A DNA stretch of 64,000 bases from Plectonema cf. radiosum LEGE 06105. Its GTDB lineage: Bacteria; Cyanobacteriota; Cyanobacteriia; Cyanobacteriales; Nostocaceae. Every line of letters starts with the position of its first letter. Position 1 is the stretch's first letter. The translations under genes and the position numbers were made by a program. Shown piece by piece: positions 1-9,374 of this stretch. The stretch spans positions 27,061 through 91,060 of the forward strand of contig NZ_JADEWL010000015.1 in assembly GCF_015207665.1 (NCBI RefSeq), read 5' to 3'. The notes below the pieces were generated by a model that did no database searches, was not told the origin of the DNA, and was given only the letters and a program-made list of their open reading frames with translations.

Positions 1-1270
1 CTACAGCACTCAATAACACAACTACAACCTTGAAGCTGGAACTGTAGACATCGCTGCTGGTAATACCCAGGAATACCATTAATTCGCCAACAAAACCACT
101 CATTCCTGGTAATGCTAGAGAAGCCATTGCACCAGCGGTGTATAAAGCAAAGGTTTTAGGCATTATTTTCGCCATTCCACCCATTTTATCCATCATCAAG
201 GTGTGGCTGCGTTCGTAAGTGACACCGGAAAGGAAAAATAATGCTGCTGCTATTAAACCGTGGGAAATCATTTGCAGTACAGCACCGCTGATACCAATTT
301 CCGTGTAGGAAGCGATTCCAATTAACACAACACCCATATGAGCGATTGAAGAGTAAGCCAAACGTCGCTTCAAATTGGTTTGTGCAAAGGCACAACAAGC
401 ACCGTAAATAATGTTAACTACGCCCAAAACTGCTAATACGGGAGCAAAATAAACATGAGCGTTGGGCAGCATTTCCATATTGATGCGAATTAACCCATAA
501 CCACCCATCTTTAACAACACACCAGCCAAAATCATCGAACCTGGTGCTGAAGCTTCACCGTGAGCATCCGGCAACCAAGTATGAAGAGGGAAAATTGGCA
601 GTTTTACGCCGAAAGCAATTAAGAAACCTGTATAAGCAAGCATTTCAAGGGCTTTGGGATACTCTTTCATCCCCAAAGATGCCATGTCGAAAGTCACGGT
701 ATCTCCAGAAAATGCCATCCCAAAAGCTGCTACTAAAATAAATATTGAAGCTGCCGCAGTATAAATAATAAATTTAGTTGCCGCATAGCGACGTTTTTGT
801 CCTCCCCAAATTGAAATTAGCAGGTACACCGGCACCAACTCAATTTCCCACATCAAGAAGAACAGTAATAAATCTTGAGCTAGGAATACACCAAGCTGAG
901 CGCTGTACATTACCAGCATCAACCCATAAAACAAACGCGGCTTGTTTGTAACTCTCCAAGCCGCGAAAATCGCCAAAGTATTAATTAAACCTGTTAATAA
1001 AATCAAAGGCATTGACAAACCGTCAACTGCTACTGACCAATTTAAACCCAACTGGGGTACCCAAGCGTATTTTTCAATTAACTGGAATGATGCATTCTGA
1101 AAATCGTAACTATGCCAAAAGGCATAAATCATTAATGTAAAGTCCGCGATCGCAATACCCAAACCATACCAACGAACGGTTTTACCTTCTTTATCAGGAA
1201 TTAGAGGAATAAAAACCGCTGCCATTAGGGGCAACAGAATTATAGAAGTCAACCAAGGAAATTCGTTCAT
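1..1270 (-). CDS. ndhD: NAD(P)H-quinone oxidoreductase chain 4 (NdhD1-type), 5' part
   Basis: The 423 codons present encode a very hydrophobic multi-spanning protein beginning [15 protein letters not shown]. Recognisable antiporter-like NuoM/NdhD segments include [19 protein letters not shown], with the conserved membrane Glu, then [18 protein letters not shown] and [13 protein letters not shown]. By family knowledge it is a proton-pumping membrane-arm subunit of the thylakoid NDH-1 complex, used in cyclic electron flow and respiration; the N-terminus looks like the D1 type. The start is the ATG at 1270, without a clear Shine-Dalgarno. The C-terminus lies beyond the window edge, so the gene is cut by the window rather than broken. 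Identity is secure; the D1 assignment is from N-terminal resemblance. Confidence 0.95.
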   Translation of the reverse strand, partial: MNEFPWLTSIILLPLMAAVFIPLIPDKEGKTVRWYGLGIAIADFTLMIYAFWHSYDFQNASFQLIEKYAWVPQLGLNWSVAVDGLSMPLILLTGLINTLAIFAAWRVTNKPRLFYGLMLVMYSAQLGVFLAQDLLLFFLMWEIELVPVYLLISIWGGQKRRYAATKFIIYTAAASIFILVAAFGMAFSGDTVTFDMASLGMKEYPKALEMLAYTGFLIAFGVKLPIFPLHTWLPDAHGEASAPGSMILAGVLLKMGGYGLIRINMEMLPNAHVYFAPVLAVLGVVNIIYGACCAFAQTNLKRRLAYSSIAHMGVVLIGIASYTEIGISGAVLQMISHGLIAAALFFLSGVTYERSHTLMMDKMGGMAKIMPKTFALYTAGAMASLALPGMSGFVGELMVFLGITSSDVYSSSFKVVVVLLSAV

Positions 1271-1430
1271 CACTGACAATCAGCTTATTTTTTCGCATTT
1301 GTTTACATTATATTAAGCATTTTATATTTTTGTAAACAGAATTTACCCCTATAAAATCAAAATTTCGGTTTTTTTTAGGAATAAATACTCAAAATTTCGG
1401 GTATTTTCATGGAATTAATAAACTTTTGTT

Positions 1431-1470
1431 AATAAAAATTGCAACGGCAGCTCAAGCTATCGTTGCAATT
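1431..1470 (-). terminator. Rho-independent terminator downstream of thrB and the coiled-coil gene
   Basis: A perfect 10-bp inverted repeat, AATTGCAACG (1437-1446) and CGTTGCAATT (1461-1470), is followed in the minus direction by TTTTTATT. It ends transcripts arriving from the 1551-2060 gene and separates them from ndhD. Confidence 0.75.
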
Positions 1471-1550
1471 TGTAACATATATGATGTTTTAAGAAAGATA
1501 ACACTCGCTAATTCCATAAAAAACCCGACTTCTGAAGATTGGTGGCTCAA

Positions 1551-2060
1551 TCAAACGATGCGGTTAACAATATTCCAAACATCCTCATCGGAACGAACAT
1601 AAGGAACGGAAACGGTTTTAAATCCAGTAATAAAAGGTTTGTAATATATTCGCCAGTAAAGCGGAGTTAAAATGTCGGCACAAGCTTTGAGACTATTGAC
1701 TTCGGTTGCGAGTTCTGATGCTAGTTGATTAATTCGCTCTGCATGATTTTTAGCTTTGGTTCTAGCTTTTTCCAATTCTTCTTTCTGTTGAGGAAGACGG
1801 GTGATGTATCCGCGACGAGATTGTGACTGAGCAAGATAATTTGTTAATTGAGCTTCTAGGGCTACAATCGCCTGATCTATACCCTTAAGCTCAGCAAACA
1901 ATTGAGGATTTTCTCTTGCTTGACGACGGTAGGCTTCGGCTATTGCTTGCGGTGAATCATCTTCAGAAGACTTGATATTTACAGCAAGAGCAGCACCTTC
2001 TCGACGCAATTGATTAATCTGAGCGCGAATTACTGCAATTTCTGCCTGCATATCCTCCAT
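1551..2060 (-). CDS. Conserved hypothetical coiled-coil protein (169 aa)
   Basis: Residues 1-130 are rich in Glu, Lys, Gln and Ala with heptad-like hydrophobic spacing (MEDMQAEIAVIRAQINQLRR and later EKARTKAKNHAERINQLASE), predicting long helices or coiled coil. The last 40 residues (LTPLYWRIYYKPFITGFKTV onward) are aromatic and look globular. There is no signal peptide or membrane segment. It lies 9 bp downstream of thrB on the same strand, so the two are probably co-transcribed and end at the terminator at 1431-1470. The ATG at 2060 is preceded by AGGAT; an in-frame ATG at 2051 is an alternative. I do not recognise the family and infer no function. Confidence 0.75.
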   Translation of the reverse strand: MEDMQAEIAVIRAQINQLRREGAALAVNIKSSEDDSPQAIAEAYRRQARENPQLFAELKGIDQAIVALEAQLTNYLAQSQSRRGYITRLPQQKEELEKARTKAKNHAERINQLASELATEVNSLKACADILTPLYWRIYYKPFITGFKTVSVPYVRSDEDVWNIVNRIV

Positions 2061-2069
2061 AATTATTTT

Positions 2070-3002
2070 TTATCCTTGAACAACGCCTGTTGCTCCTTTT
2101 TGATCGATTTGGAGCGCTTGTACTTGTGCTTTAATTCCTTTTTTTTGCCACTCAGAAGCCATAGCTGCCGCTACATCTGGAAAATTACTCATATCACATA
2201 ATGCCAATAGTGTTGGGCCTGCTCCACTAATAACCATGCCATAAGCACCAGCAGATAAGGCTGCCGCCTGAATATCATCGTATCCATCAATCAGCGATTT
2301 TCTGTAAGGTTGATGTAACTTATCTTGCAAAGCCCCCAATAACCAATTTTTATTCCCAGTTTCCAATCCACGCAACAGTAACCCCAAATGTGCCACATTG
2401 AAAATCGCATCTCCACGACTTATCTGAGTTGGTAATACTTTTCGTGCAACACTTGTTGAAAGTTCAAAATCTGGAATTGCTACTACTGGGACAATATCCT
2501 TACACCAAGGAATATCACAAATTTCCCACCCTGTATAGCTTGTCGCAGCCAAACGACATCCACCCAGAAAAGCTGGCACCACATTATCGGGGTGTCCTTC
2601 CATTGCGATCGCTAATTCTATTAGTTGCCTTTGAGTGAGGATTTCACCTGCTAATACATTTGCACCAACTAATCCACCAACAATAGCAGTTGCGGAACTA
2701 CCCAAACCTCTTGCGAGTGGAACCCCTAACTGGATTTCAATTTTTACTGGCGGTGGTGTTTGATTTATGTGTTGATAAAATTCTATAAATGCTTGATATA
2801 CAAGATTACTTTCATCAGTTGTGACTCGTGCTGCTTCAGTACCAGTAACGTTAAGAAGTAGCCTTTGATTTTGATCGACTTCTTGCCGAGTAAACTTGAA
2901 TTCGTTATAAAGCGTTAAAGCTGCACCAATACAATCGAAACCCGGACCTAAATTCGCAGTGGTTGCGGGAACGGTGACGCACACAGAAGAAACAACAGAC
3001 AT
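2070..3002 (-). CDS. thrB: Homoserine kinase
   Basis: This 310-aa GHMP-superfamily kinase phosphorylates homoserine to O-phosphohomoserine with ATP, the step before threonine synthase, in the cytoplasm. The N-terminal VTVPATTANLGPGFDCIG motif, the ATP-binding loop VPLARGLGSSATAIVGGLVG near residue 90, and the C-terminal glycine-rich MVISGAGPTLLALC segment are all present, and the length is normal. The ATG at 3002 was chosen; the upstream in-frame TTG gives only one more residue. It is the first gene of a two-gene unit with the 169-aa coiled-coil protein. There is no obvious functional link to ndhD downstream. Confidence 0.96.
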   Translation of the reverse strand: MSVVSSVCVTVPATTANLGPGFDCIGAALTLYNEFKFTRQEVDQNQRLLLNVTGTEAARVTTDESNLVYQAFIEFYQHINQTPPPVKIEIQLGVPLARGLGSSATAIVGGLVGANVLAGEILTQRQLIELAIAMEGHPDNVVPAFLGGCRLAATSYTGWEICDIPWCKDIVPVVAIPDFELSTSVARKVLPTQISRGDAIFNVAHLGLLLRGLETGNKNWLLGALQDKLHQPYRKSLIDGYDDIQAAALSAGAYGMVISGAGPTLLALCDMSNFPDVAAAMASEWQKKGIKAQVQALQIDQKGATGVVQG

Positions 3003-3005
3003 CAA

Positions 3006-3346
3006 ATAAATTTAATTTATTTAAAAATATTTATTTAGCATCTCATATAAATAACCACTTACGCAAAATGTGAATTAAAAAACTTTGCTGACCTCGGCGT
3101 TTACCTTTGCGTACCTTTGCGTTTAAAATACCATTGCGATGCAGAGCGGATATTTGCCGTAAATCCAAAAATCCAGCCTATTGAATCAATATTGAATTCT
3201 AAGCAACTGAATTTGCCATCAAAAAATGTTAAATTAAAAATTGTCAAAGCAAAAGGGACTGGGTAAGTCCCAATCCCGAAGAAAGCGGGTTAACCGCTAG
3301 TTATTCATGTTAACCCATGCATTTTTGGGAACGCGCAGAAAAAATT
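3006..3346. other. Spacer between thrB and ycf35, no gene
   Basis: About 340 bp, AT-rich. It holds a diverged dispersed repeat at 3090-3135 (GCGTTTACCTTTGCGTACC and onward), related to 61636-61690, and the terminator of ycf35 at 3251-3271. CACTTACGCA at 3057-3066 resembles the end of the GGACTTACG MITE family. No coding frame is supported. Confidence 0.6.
3251..3271 (-). terminator. Rho-independent terminator of ycf35
   Basis: On the minus strand GGGACT, a 5-base loop and AGTCCC are followed directly by TTTTGCTTT. A second small hairpin (3274-3299, AATCCCG/CGGGTT side) lies between it and the ycf35 stop. Confidence 0.65.
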
Positions 3347-3697
3347 CTATTGCAATACCAACTTAACATTGGCATTTTGCAAACCGCGCTGCTTAACTTC
3401 ATTCAAAGTCTTGTTAACAGCGTACTTTTGGTTGATGGAGTTGATTAACTCGGTTTGATTGTGTTTCTTAGCAACACCCCATAAATCGGCAATCAAGTCG
3501 AAGGAACCGTCGCTGTTGCGAGACCAACCTAAATCATACTCGCCTTCTAAAACTGCAACGATGTCAGAACGAACGCGCTGACCGTTATAACCACGAACAT
3601 CAGCTTCAGACTTAACGGTGATACCTAAATCGCTTAAAGAAGCTTTGAGAATTTCAGCGTCGGTGATTTTGGTACGTAGAGTGCTAAAATGAGACAT
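3347..3697 (-). CDS. ycf35: Ycf35-family protein (DUF1257)
   Basis: The 116-aa protein starts MSHFSTLRTKITDAEILKAS and contains the DUF1257 hallmarks VRGYNGQ and the YDLGWSRNSDGSFDLIADLWG core. The family occurs in cyanobacteria and red-lineage plastids; its biochemical role is not established. The ATG at 3697 is chosen because a strong GGAGG lies 8 bases upstream; the frame can be extended to a TTG at 3712, but that would place the ribosome-binding site inside the gene. It follows ycf46 on the same strand after about 140 bp. Two ycf genes side by side suggest a linked, possibly photosynthesis-related job (inference). Family assignment is firm, function open. Confidence 0.9.
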   Translation of the reverse strand: MSHFSTLRTKITDAEILKASLSDLGITVKSEADVRGYNGQRVRSDIVAVLEGEYDLGWSRNSDGSFDLIADLWGVAKKHNQTELINSINQKYAVNKTLNEVKQRGLQNANVKLVLQ

Positions 3698-3750
3698 TTG
3701 GGTTTCCTCCAAAAAGAAGATTGAGATTAAGACAACGGTTTTTTTAGGCT

Positions 3751-3780
3751 AAGCCGCGTTTATAATTACGCGGTTTTTTT
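3751..3780 (+). terminator. Terminator-like hairpin facing the plus strand between ycf46 and ycf35
   Basis: CCGCGT, an 8-base loop and ACGCGG are followed on the plus strand by TTTTTTT. Both flanking genes run on the minus strand, so the hairpin has the wrong polarity to terminate them. It would suit a transcript antisense to ycf35; in the minus direction it could act as a leader hairpin. Confidence 0.5.
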
Positions 3781-3836
3781 ATTTACTAGCTTTGGGTTTG
3801 CTAGTCTTTGCTCCTGCATTCACAGGAGAAAGCTTG

Positions 3837-5348
3837 TTAAAACTCCATTCGCTGATATTCAGCTACGGAGGCTGCGGCTGGACGCGCTCTCTGTCTCGCC
3901 CAGTCTCGAAGCGCGGTTACCTGCTCTTGCATCGTTCGAGACAACGGTAACGTCGCTTTGAGTGCAGCTATAATATCTAACTGGGTAAACTCGCGGTCTT
4001 GAGCAAAAGCTTCGTACATTGCTGCTACAATCGCTTGTTCAATTTCCGCCCCAGAAAAACCATCAGACATCTTTGAAAGTTGTTCCAGATCGAATCTGGA
4101 GATGTCTTTACGGCGCTTATTCAAGTGGATCGTATAAATATCTTGCCTTTCCTGAGATGTAGGCAGATCCACAAAGAAAATTTCATCAAATCGACCTTTC
4201 CTTAAAAACTCTCCTGGCAAGCGTTCAACCCGGTTGGCAGTTGCCATCACAAAGACGGGCGACTTTTTCTCTTGCATCCAAGTCAGGAAAGATCCAAATA
4301 TTCTACTGGAAGTACCTCCATCAGAATCACCAGAGCCGGAGCTACCAGCGAATGATTTATCCAGTTCGTCTATAAATAATATGGCTGGGGAAATAGATTC
4401 TGCTGTTTTAAGAGCATTCCGCAAATTGGCTTCACTTCGTCCTACCATTGAGCCGTCATAGACTCGCCCCATGTCCAACCGTAACAGCGGTAATCCCCAT
4501 AGTCTAGAAGTAGTTTTTGCTATCAAAGACTTTCCACAGCCTGGAACTCCCAAAATTAACATTCCTTTCGGTTGCGGCAAGCCATACTCTCTTGCTTTCT
4601 CCGTGAACGCATCAGAGCGCTGTGTTAGCCACTTCTTCAACTCTTCCAAGCCTCCAACAGCATCAATGGTTTCATCCTCTTCAATATAATCTAATATACC
4701 ATTGCGTCGGATTAGCTGTTTTTTCTCTGATAATACTATATCTACTTCTTGTTCAGTTAAGCGCTTCGTTGTTACTTGAGCTTTACGGTATACTTTCTCT
4801 GCTTCATCTCTAGTTAATCCTAAAGCCGCCCTGAGTAACTTTTCCCTTGCTTCAGTTGTTAATCGCCGCGCACCTTGCTGACCTAAATGACTATCCAAAA
4901 CTTTATTTAGGTCTGACATATCTGGCAACGGGAAGTCAAGTACCACAACTTCTTTTTCTAACTCGATGGGAACTTGCTGCATTGGCGACATCAAAATTAT
5001 ATTTTTCTGTGTGCCTTTAAAGCTAGCAATCGCATCTCGTAATGACCTCGTTGTTGCAGGCGCTTCTATAAATGGATGTAAATCCTTTAATATAAATATA
5101 CTTGCTTCTTTCTGCCGGATTATCCACTCAATTGCCGCTTCCGGGGATACTGTGTTGTGTTGTGTTGCAGTCCGGGCTTGACCATACTCCACAATACCGT
5201 GAGTTACCGTCCATACATACAATCGACGCTGCGGCTTTGAAGATTGAGCGATGGAATAAATTGCTTGCTCTGCCCGCTCTTCCTCGGAGGTCACAAGGTA
5301 GATGAGGGGATATTGAGCTTGAATAAGTATGTTGAGCTCTTCTTTCAT
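3837..5348 (-). CDS. ycf46: Ycf46-type AAA+ ATPase
   Basis: This 503-aa protein has an N-terminal non-catalytic region (about 1-220, beginning MKEELNILIQAQYPLIYLVT) and a C-terminal AAA+ module. Walker A GVPGCGKS is near residue 270, Walker B AILFIDELDK follows, then a sensor-1 Asn (ATANRVERLPGEFLRKGRFD, with the arginine finger) and the helical lid. Length and layout match the Ycf46 family of cyanobacteria and plastids. The Synechocystis homologue has been linked to CO2 utilisation; substrate and partners here are unknown. AGGTTG precedes the ATG. It sits between an RHH protein gene upstream and ycf35 downstream on one strand. Confidence 0.92.
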   Translation of the reverse strand: MKEELNILIQAQYPLIYLVTSEEERAEQAIYSIAQSSKPQRRLYVWTVTHGIVEYGQARTATQHNTVSPEAAIEWIIRQKEASIFILKDLHPFIEAPATTRSLRDAIASFKGTQKNIILMSPMQQVPIELEKEVVVLDFPLPDMSDLNKVLDSHLGQQGARRLTTEAREKLLRAALGLTRDEAEKVYRKAQVTTKRLTEQEVDIVLSEKKQLIRRNGILDYIEEDETIDAVGGLEELKKWLTQRSDAFTEKAREYGLPQPKGMLILGVPGCGKSLIAKTTSRLWGLPLLRLDMGRVYDGSMVGRSEANLRNALKTAESISPAILFIDELDKSFAGSSGSGDSDGGTSSRIFGSFLTWMQEKKSPVFVMATANRVERLPGEFLRKGRFDEIFFVDLPTSQERQDIYTIHLNKRRKDISRFDLEQLSKMSDGFSGAEIEQAIVAAMYEAFAQDREFTQLDIIAALKATLPLSRTMQEQVTALRDWARQRARPAAASVAEYQRMEF

Positions 5349-5440
5349 TTATCAACCTACTTGAGACCTAAAAACACTACAGACATCGTTTTGGTAAAGA
5401 CAGAATTAATTATAAATCAACTATTCATAATCCCAATTCG

Positions 5441-5785
5441 CTAACAAGGAACCAATTCGGACGAATCTTTTTGATTAATTTCTTCCTCTTGCTTTATCTC
5501 TTCGATAGAAACATCTTTACCAATCATTCCTGGCTGGTTACCTAGAGCAACCAATTCTCCTTCCCTTAATAAAAGCGAACTTTCGCAATTAGGACACGAA
5601 TAAACCCTGTGAGTTCTTCCGCGAGACCCTTCGACTTCATCCACCAACTCGGAATTTGCTAGATAAAAAACCAGGGCGCGTTCGGCAAGCTCTGACATTG
5701 GTTCGCTTTCGACTGCTGAACGTATTTTCAAACTTCTGTGCAGTTCTGGGGATAGATACAAAGTAACTTTTTGCTTAGCTTGCAT
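5441..5785 (-). CDS. Ribbon-helix-helix-like protein with a CxxC motif
   Basis: In 114 aa, residues 4-45 (KQKVTLYLSPELHRSLKIRS then AVESEPMSELAERALVFYL) form a typical ribbon-helix-helix pattern, suggesting DNA binding or an antitoxin-like fold. Residues 65-85 hold one CPNC motif within YSCPNCESSLLLREGELVAL. The tail is acidic and Glu-rich. One CxxC is only half a zinc site, so zinc binding would need a dimer. It lies about 90 bp upstream of ycf46 on the same strand and may regulate that unit (inference). No toxin partner is present beside it. The exact family is not recognised. Confidence 0.8.
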   Translation of the reverse strand: MQAKQKVTLYLSPELHRSLKIRSAVESEPMSELAERALVFYLANSELVDEVEGSRGRTHRVYSCPNCESSLLLREGELVALGNQPGMIGKDVSIEEIKQEEEINQKDSSELVPC

Positions 5786-7280
<1,495 letters not shown>

Positions 7281-7317
7281 GGAGTCCCAGACTGCAATCT
7301 CCGTCTGATGCCTGAAT

Positions 7318-7338
7318 CCCCCGTTTTGAAAACGGGGG
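7318..7338. terminator. Palindrome after sqdB
   Basis: CCCCCGTTTT, one base, and AAAACGGGGG form a perfect 10-bp inverted repeat 38 bp after the sqdB stop codon. It lacks a following T-run, so it is either a processing or stabilising hairpin or a small repeat; termination is possible but unproved. Confidence 0.45.
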
Positions 7339-7461
7339 AGTTGCTCAACATAACCGAATGTCCGACAATGGCTTTAAATTGAAGTTGAAGTTTATAGTCG
7401 AGAATTTTGGCACGAAGAAGTTTAAGGGACTTGCAAAACACAAAATATTTAATCTTATTGA

Positions 7462-7517
7462 GTAGTGCGAGCTTCTAGCTCGTTATATTTCTCCAGCGAG
7501 CTAGAAGCTCGCACTAC
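7462..7517. repeat. Short palindromic element, GTAGTGCGAGC ends
   Basis: The left end GTAGTGCGAGCTTCTAGCTC and the right end CGAGCTAGAAGCTCGCACTA (then C) are inverted copies of each other, each itself a hairpin, with a short core TTATATTTCTCC between. The same ends bound the larger element at 15860-16157, and single ends occur at 15776-15797 and 59392-59412. Confidence 0.7.
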
Positions 7518-7524
7518 GGTTATT

Positions 7525-7611
7525 AGACATCTCCGAAAAAATGTAGAGACGCAATATCATTAGCGTCTGGACGAGGGTTTCGGTTCACATATATTTAATT
7601 TTCAGAGATGT
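7525..7611. mobile_element. 87-bp MITE, copy 1 (AGACATCTC family)
   Basis: The unit begins AGACATCTCCGAAAA and ends TTTTCAGAGATGT, forming terminal inverted repeats, and carries an internal GTAGAGACGCAA segment. It is flanked on both sides by TTATT (7520-7524 and 7612-7616), consistent with a 5-bp target-site duplication. A second copy of identical length is at 15961-16047, flanked by CTATT. It has no coding capacity, so it would depend on a transposase elsewhere. Confidence 0.65.
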
Positions 7612-7759
7612 TTATTGGATAAATTATTTTTTGTAAGTCTCTAACAAATTTCAAATGCGATCGCGCCTGCTTCATCGCTTATATACTTTCTAATCAGAAT
7701 TTACGTAATATTACGATGGGGCGATTATCCGCTCAAAGTGCTGTATTGAATAGTCTTGT

Positions 7760-8893
7760 ATGAGAATTGCCTTATTTACCGAAACGTTTTTACCTAAAGT
7801 TGATGGTATCGTAACACGCCTTCGTCATACCGTCGAACATTTGCAACGTAACGGCGACCAAGTATTAGTAGTTTGTCCCGATGGGGGGATGACAGAATAC
7901 AAAGGAGCTAAAATTTACGGAATTTCTGGCTTTCCTCTACCAATGTATCCGGAGTTGAAGTTAGCGCTACCTCGTCCGGCGATTGGCGAAACAATGGATG
8001 AATTTAAACCAGATATTATTCATGTAGTTAACCCAGCAGTGCTAGGTTTAGCTGGGATTATTCATAGTAAAATAAATAACATTCCCCTGGTGGCTTCCTA
8101 TCATACTCATTTACCGCAATACCTACAACATTATGGTTTGGGAATGCTCGAAGGATTGCTTTGGGAGTTGCTTAAAGCAGGTCATAATCAAGCTGCTTTG
8201 AACTTATGTACTTCCACGGCAATGGTCAAAGAATTGACGAATCACGGTATAGAGCGTGTAGATTTATGGCAGCGAGGAGTTGATACAGAATTATTTCATC
8301 CCAGTCTTGGGAGCGAGCAAATGCGTCAGCGTCTGTCGCAAAATCATCCTTCGAGTCCTCTACTGCTTTATGTTGGACGTTTATCTGCCGAAAAGGAAAT
8401 TGAGCGTATTAAACCCATTTTACAAGGTATTCCAGAAGCTAGATTGGCTTTAGTAGGAGACGGACCCCATCGAGAAGCTTTAGAAACACACTTCGCCGGA
8501 ACGAATACCTATTTTGTCGGTTATCTTACCGGGACGGATTTAGGTTCAGCCTTTGCTAGTGCTGATGCTTTTGTTTTTCCTTCTCGCACCGAAACTTTAG
8601 GATTAGTGCTATTAGAAGCAATGGCTGCTGGATGTCCCGTAGTTGCAGCACGTTCGGGCGGTATTCCAGATATTGTTACAGATGGAGTTAATGGATATCT
8701 TTTCGAGCCGACATCTGATGACTTCAGCGCAATTGCTGCAACCCTTCGTCTTTTGGAGGAAAAACAACAGCGAGAAGTTATCCGTCAAAACGCTCGTCAA
8801 GAAGCCGAACGTTGGGGATGGTCAGCTGCTACCCGTCAGCTACAAACTTATTATCAAGCAGTCGTATATTCTCAAATGCCCAAAGTAGGGTAA
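7760..8893 (+). CDS. sqdX: Sulfoquinovosyl transferase SqdX (GT4 family)
   Basis: This 377-aa retaining glycosyltransferase of the GT-B fold transfers sulfoquinovose from UDP-sulfoquinovose to diacylglycerol at the membrane. The N-terminal MRIALFTETFLPKVDGIVTR acceptor-side motif, the YVGRLSAEKEIERI nucleotide-side start near residue 205, and the EX7E motif ETLGLVLLE followed by AMAAGCPVVA are all seen. Length and N-terminus match cyanobacterial SqdX. Start ATG at 7760. It is collinear with sqdB, though the 480-bp spacer with mobile repeats suggests its own promoter. It ends 10 bp before a clear terminator. Confidence 0.93.
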   Translation: MRIALFTETFLPKVDGIVTRLRHTVEHLQRNGDQVLVVCPDGGMTEYKGAKIYGISGFPLPMYPELKLALPRPAIGETMDEFKPDIIHVVNPAVLGLAGIIHSKINNIPLVASYHTHLPQYLQHYGLGMLEGLLWELLKAGHNQAALNLCTSTAMVKELTNHGIERVDLWQRGVDTELFHPSLGSEQMRQRLSQNHPSSPLLLYVGRLSAEKEIERIKPILQGIPEARLALVGDGPHREALETHFAGTNTYFVGYLTGTDLGSAFASADAFVFPSRTETLGLVLLEAMAAGCPVVAARSGGIPDIVTDGVNGYLFEPTSDDFSAIAATLRLLEEKQQREVIRQNARQEAERWGWSAATRQLQTYYQAVVYSQMPKVG

Positions 8894-8902
8894 TTAACTT
8901 AG

Positions 8903-8938
8903 AAGTCGGGTTTTGATGAAAAACCCGACTTTTTACCT
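8903..8938 (+). terminator. Rho-independent terminator of sqdX
   Basis: AAGTCGGGTTTT, a 4-base loop and AAAAACCCGACTT run into TTTACC. This is a compact version of the dispersed AGAAGTCGGGTTTTT hairpin family. Confidence 0.75.
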
Positions 8939-9374
8939 AGGCTGTGGTTCTCGTTCCTAAGCTGAGCCTGGGAAAGCTATTCGGGAGGCTTTGGCTCGAT
9001 TCCTGTGTCCTTGCCTTCTTTCAAGGAACAGTTATTAACTTATTTTGTTAATTTTTAATTATTTTTATATTCATAAATTTGCCATGTTATTAAGATTGTA
9101 AACTGCTAAATAGCTCTACTATTTTAGAGTAAGAATTATTAGTAAATATCTTGATTATTATGATTAAATAAGCTTATTTAACTGACGAGCTAATGCTTTT
9201 AATCATATATTTTATCATCTAAAAATAGATAAATAAGAATTGTTTAGATAAATTACCCGGCAAGCATCTGCATTTATGTAGAGCCATAAATTGGATAAAT
9301 TAGATTATGATTCTGAATGTAAGTATAAAATTGTACCTATCATCTGAATCGATAATCTTAAGTTTAAAATTACC
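8939..9374. other. Spacer upstream of the cyclase gene, no gene
   Basis: About 435 bp. The first 45 bp carry a degenerate palindrome (CCTAGGCTGTGG to AGCTGAGCCTGGG) of a type common in cyanobacterial spacers. The rest is very AT-rich with no supported frame and presumably includes the cyclase promoter. Confidence 0.5.
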
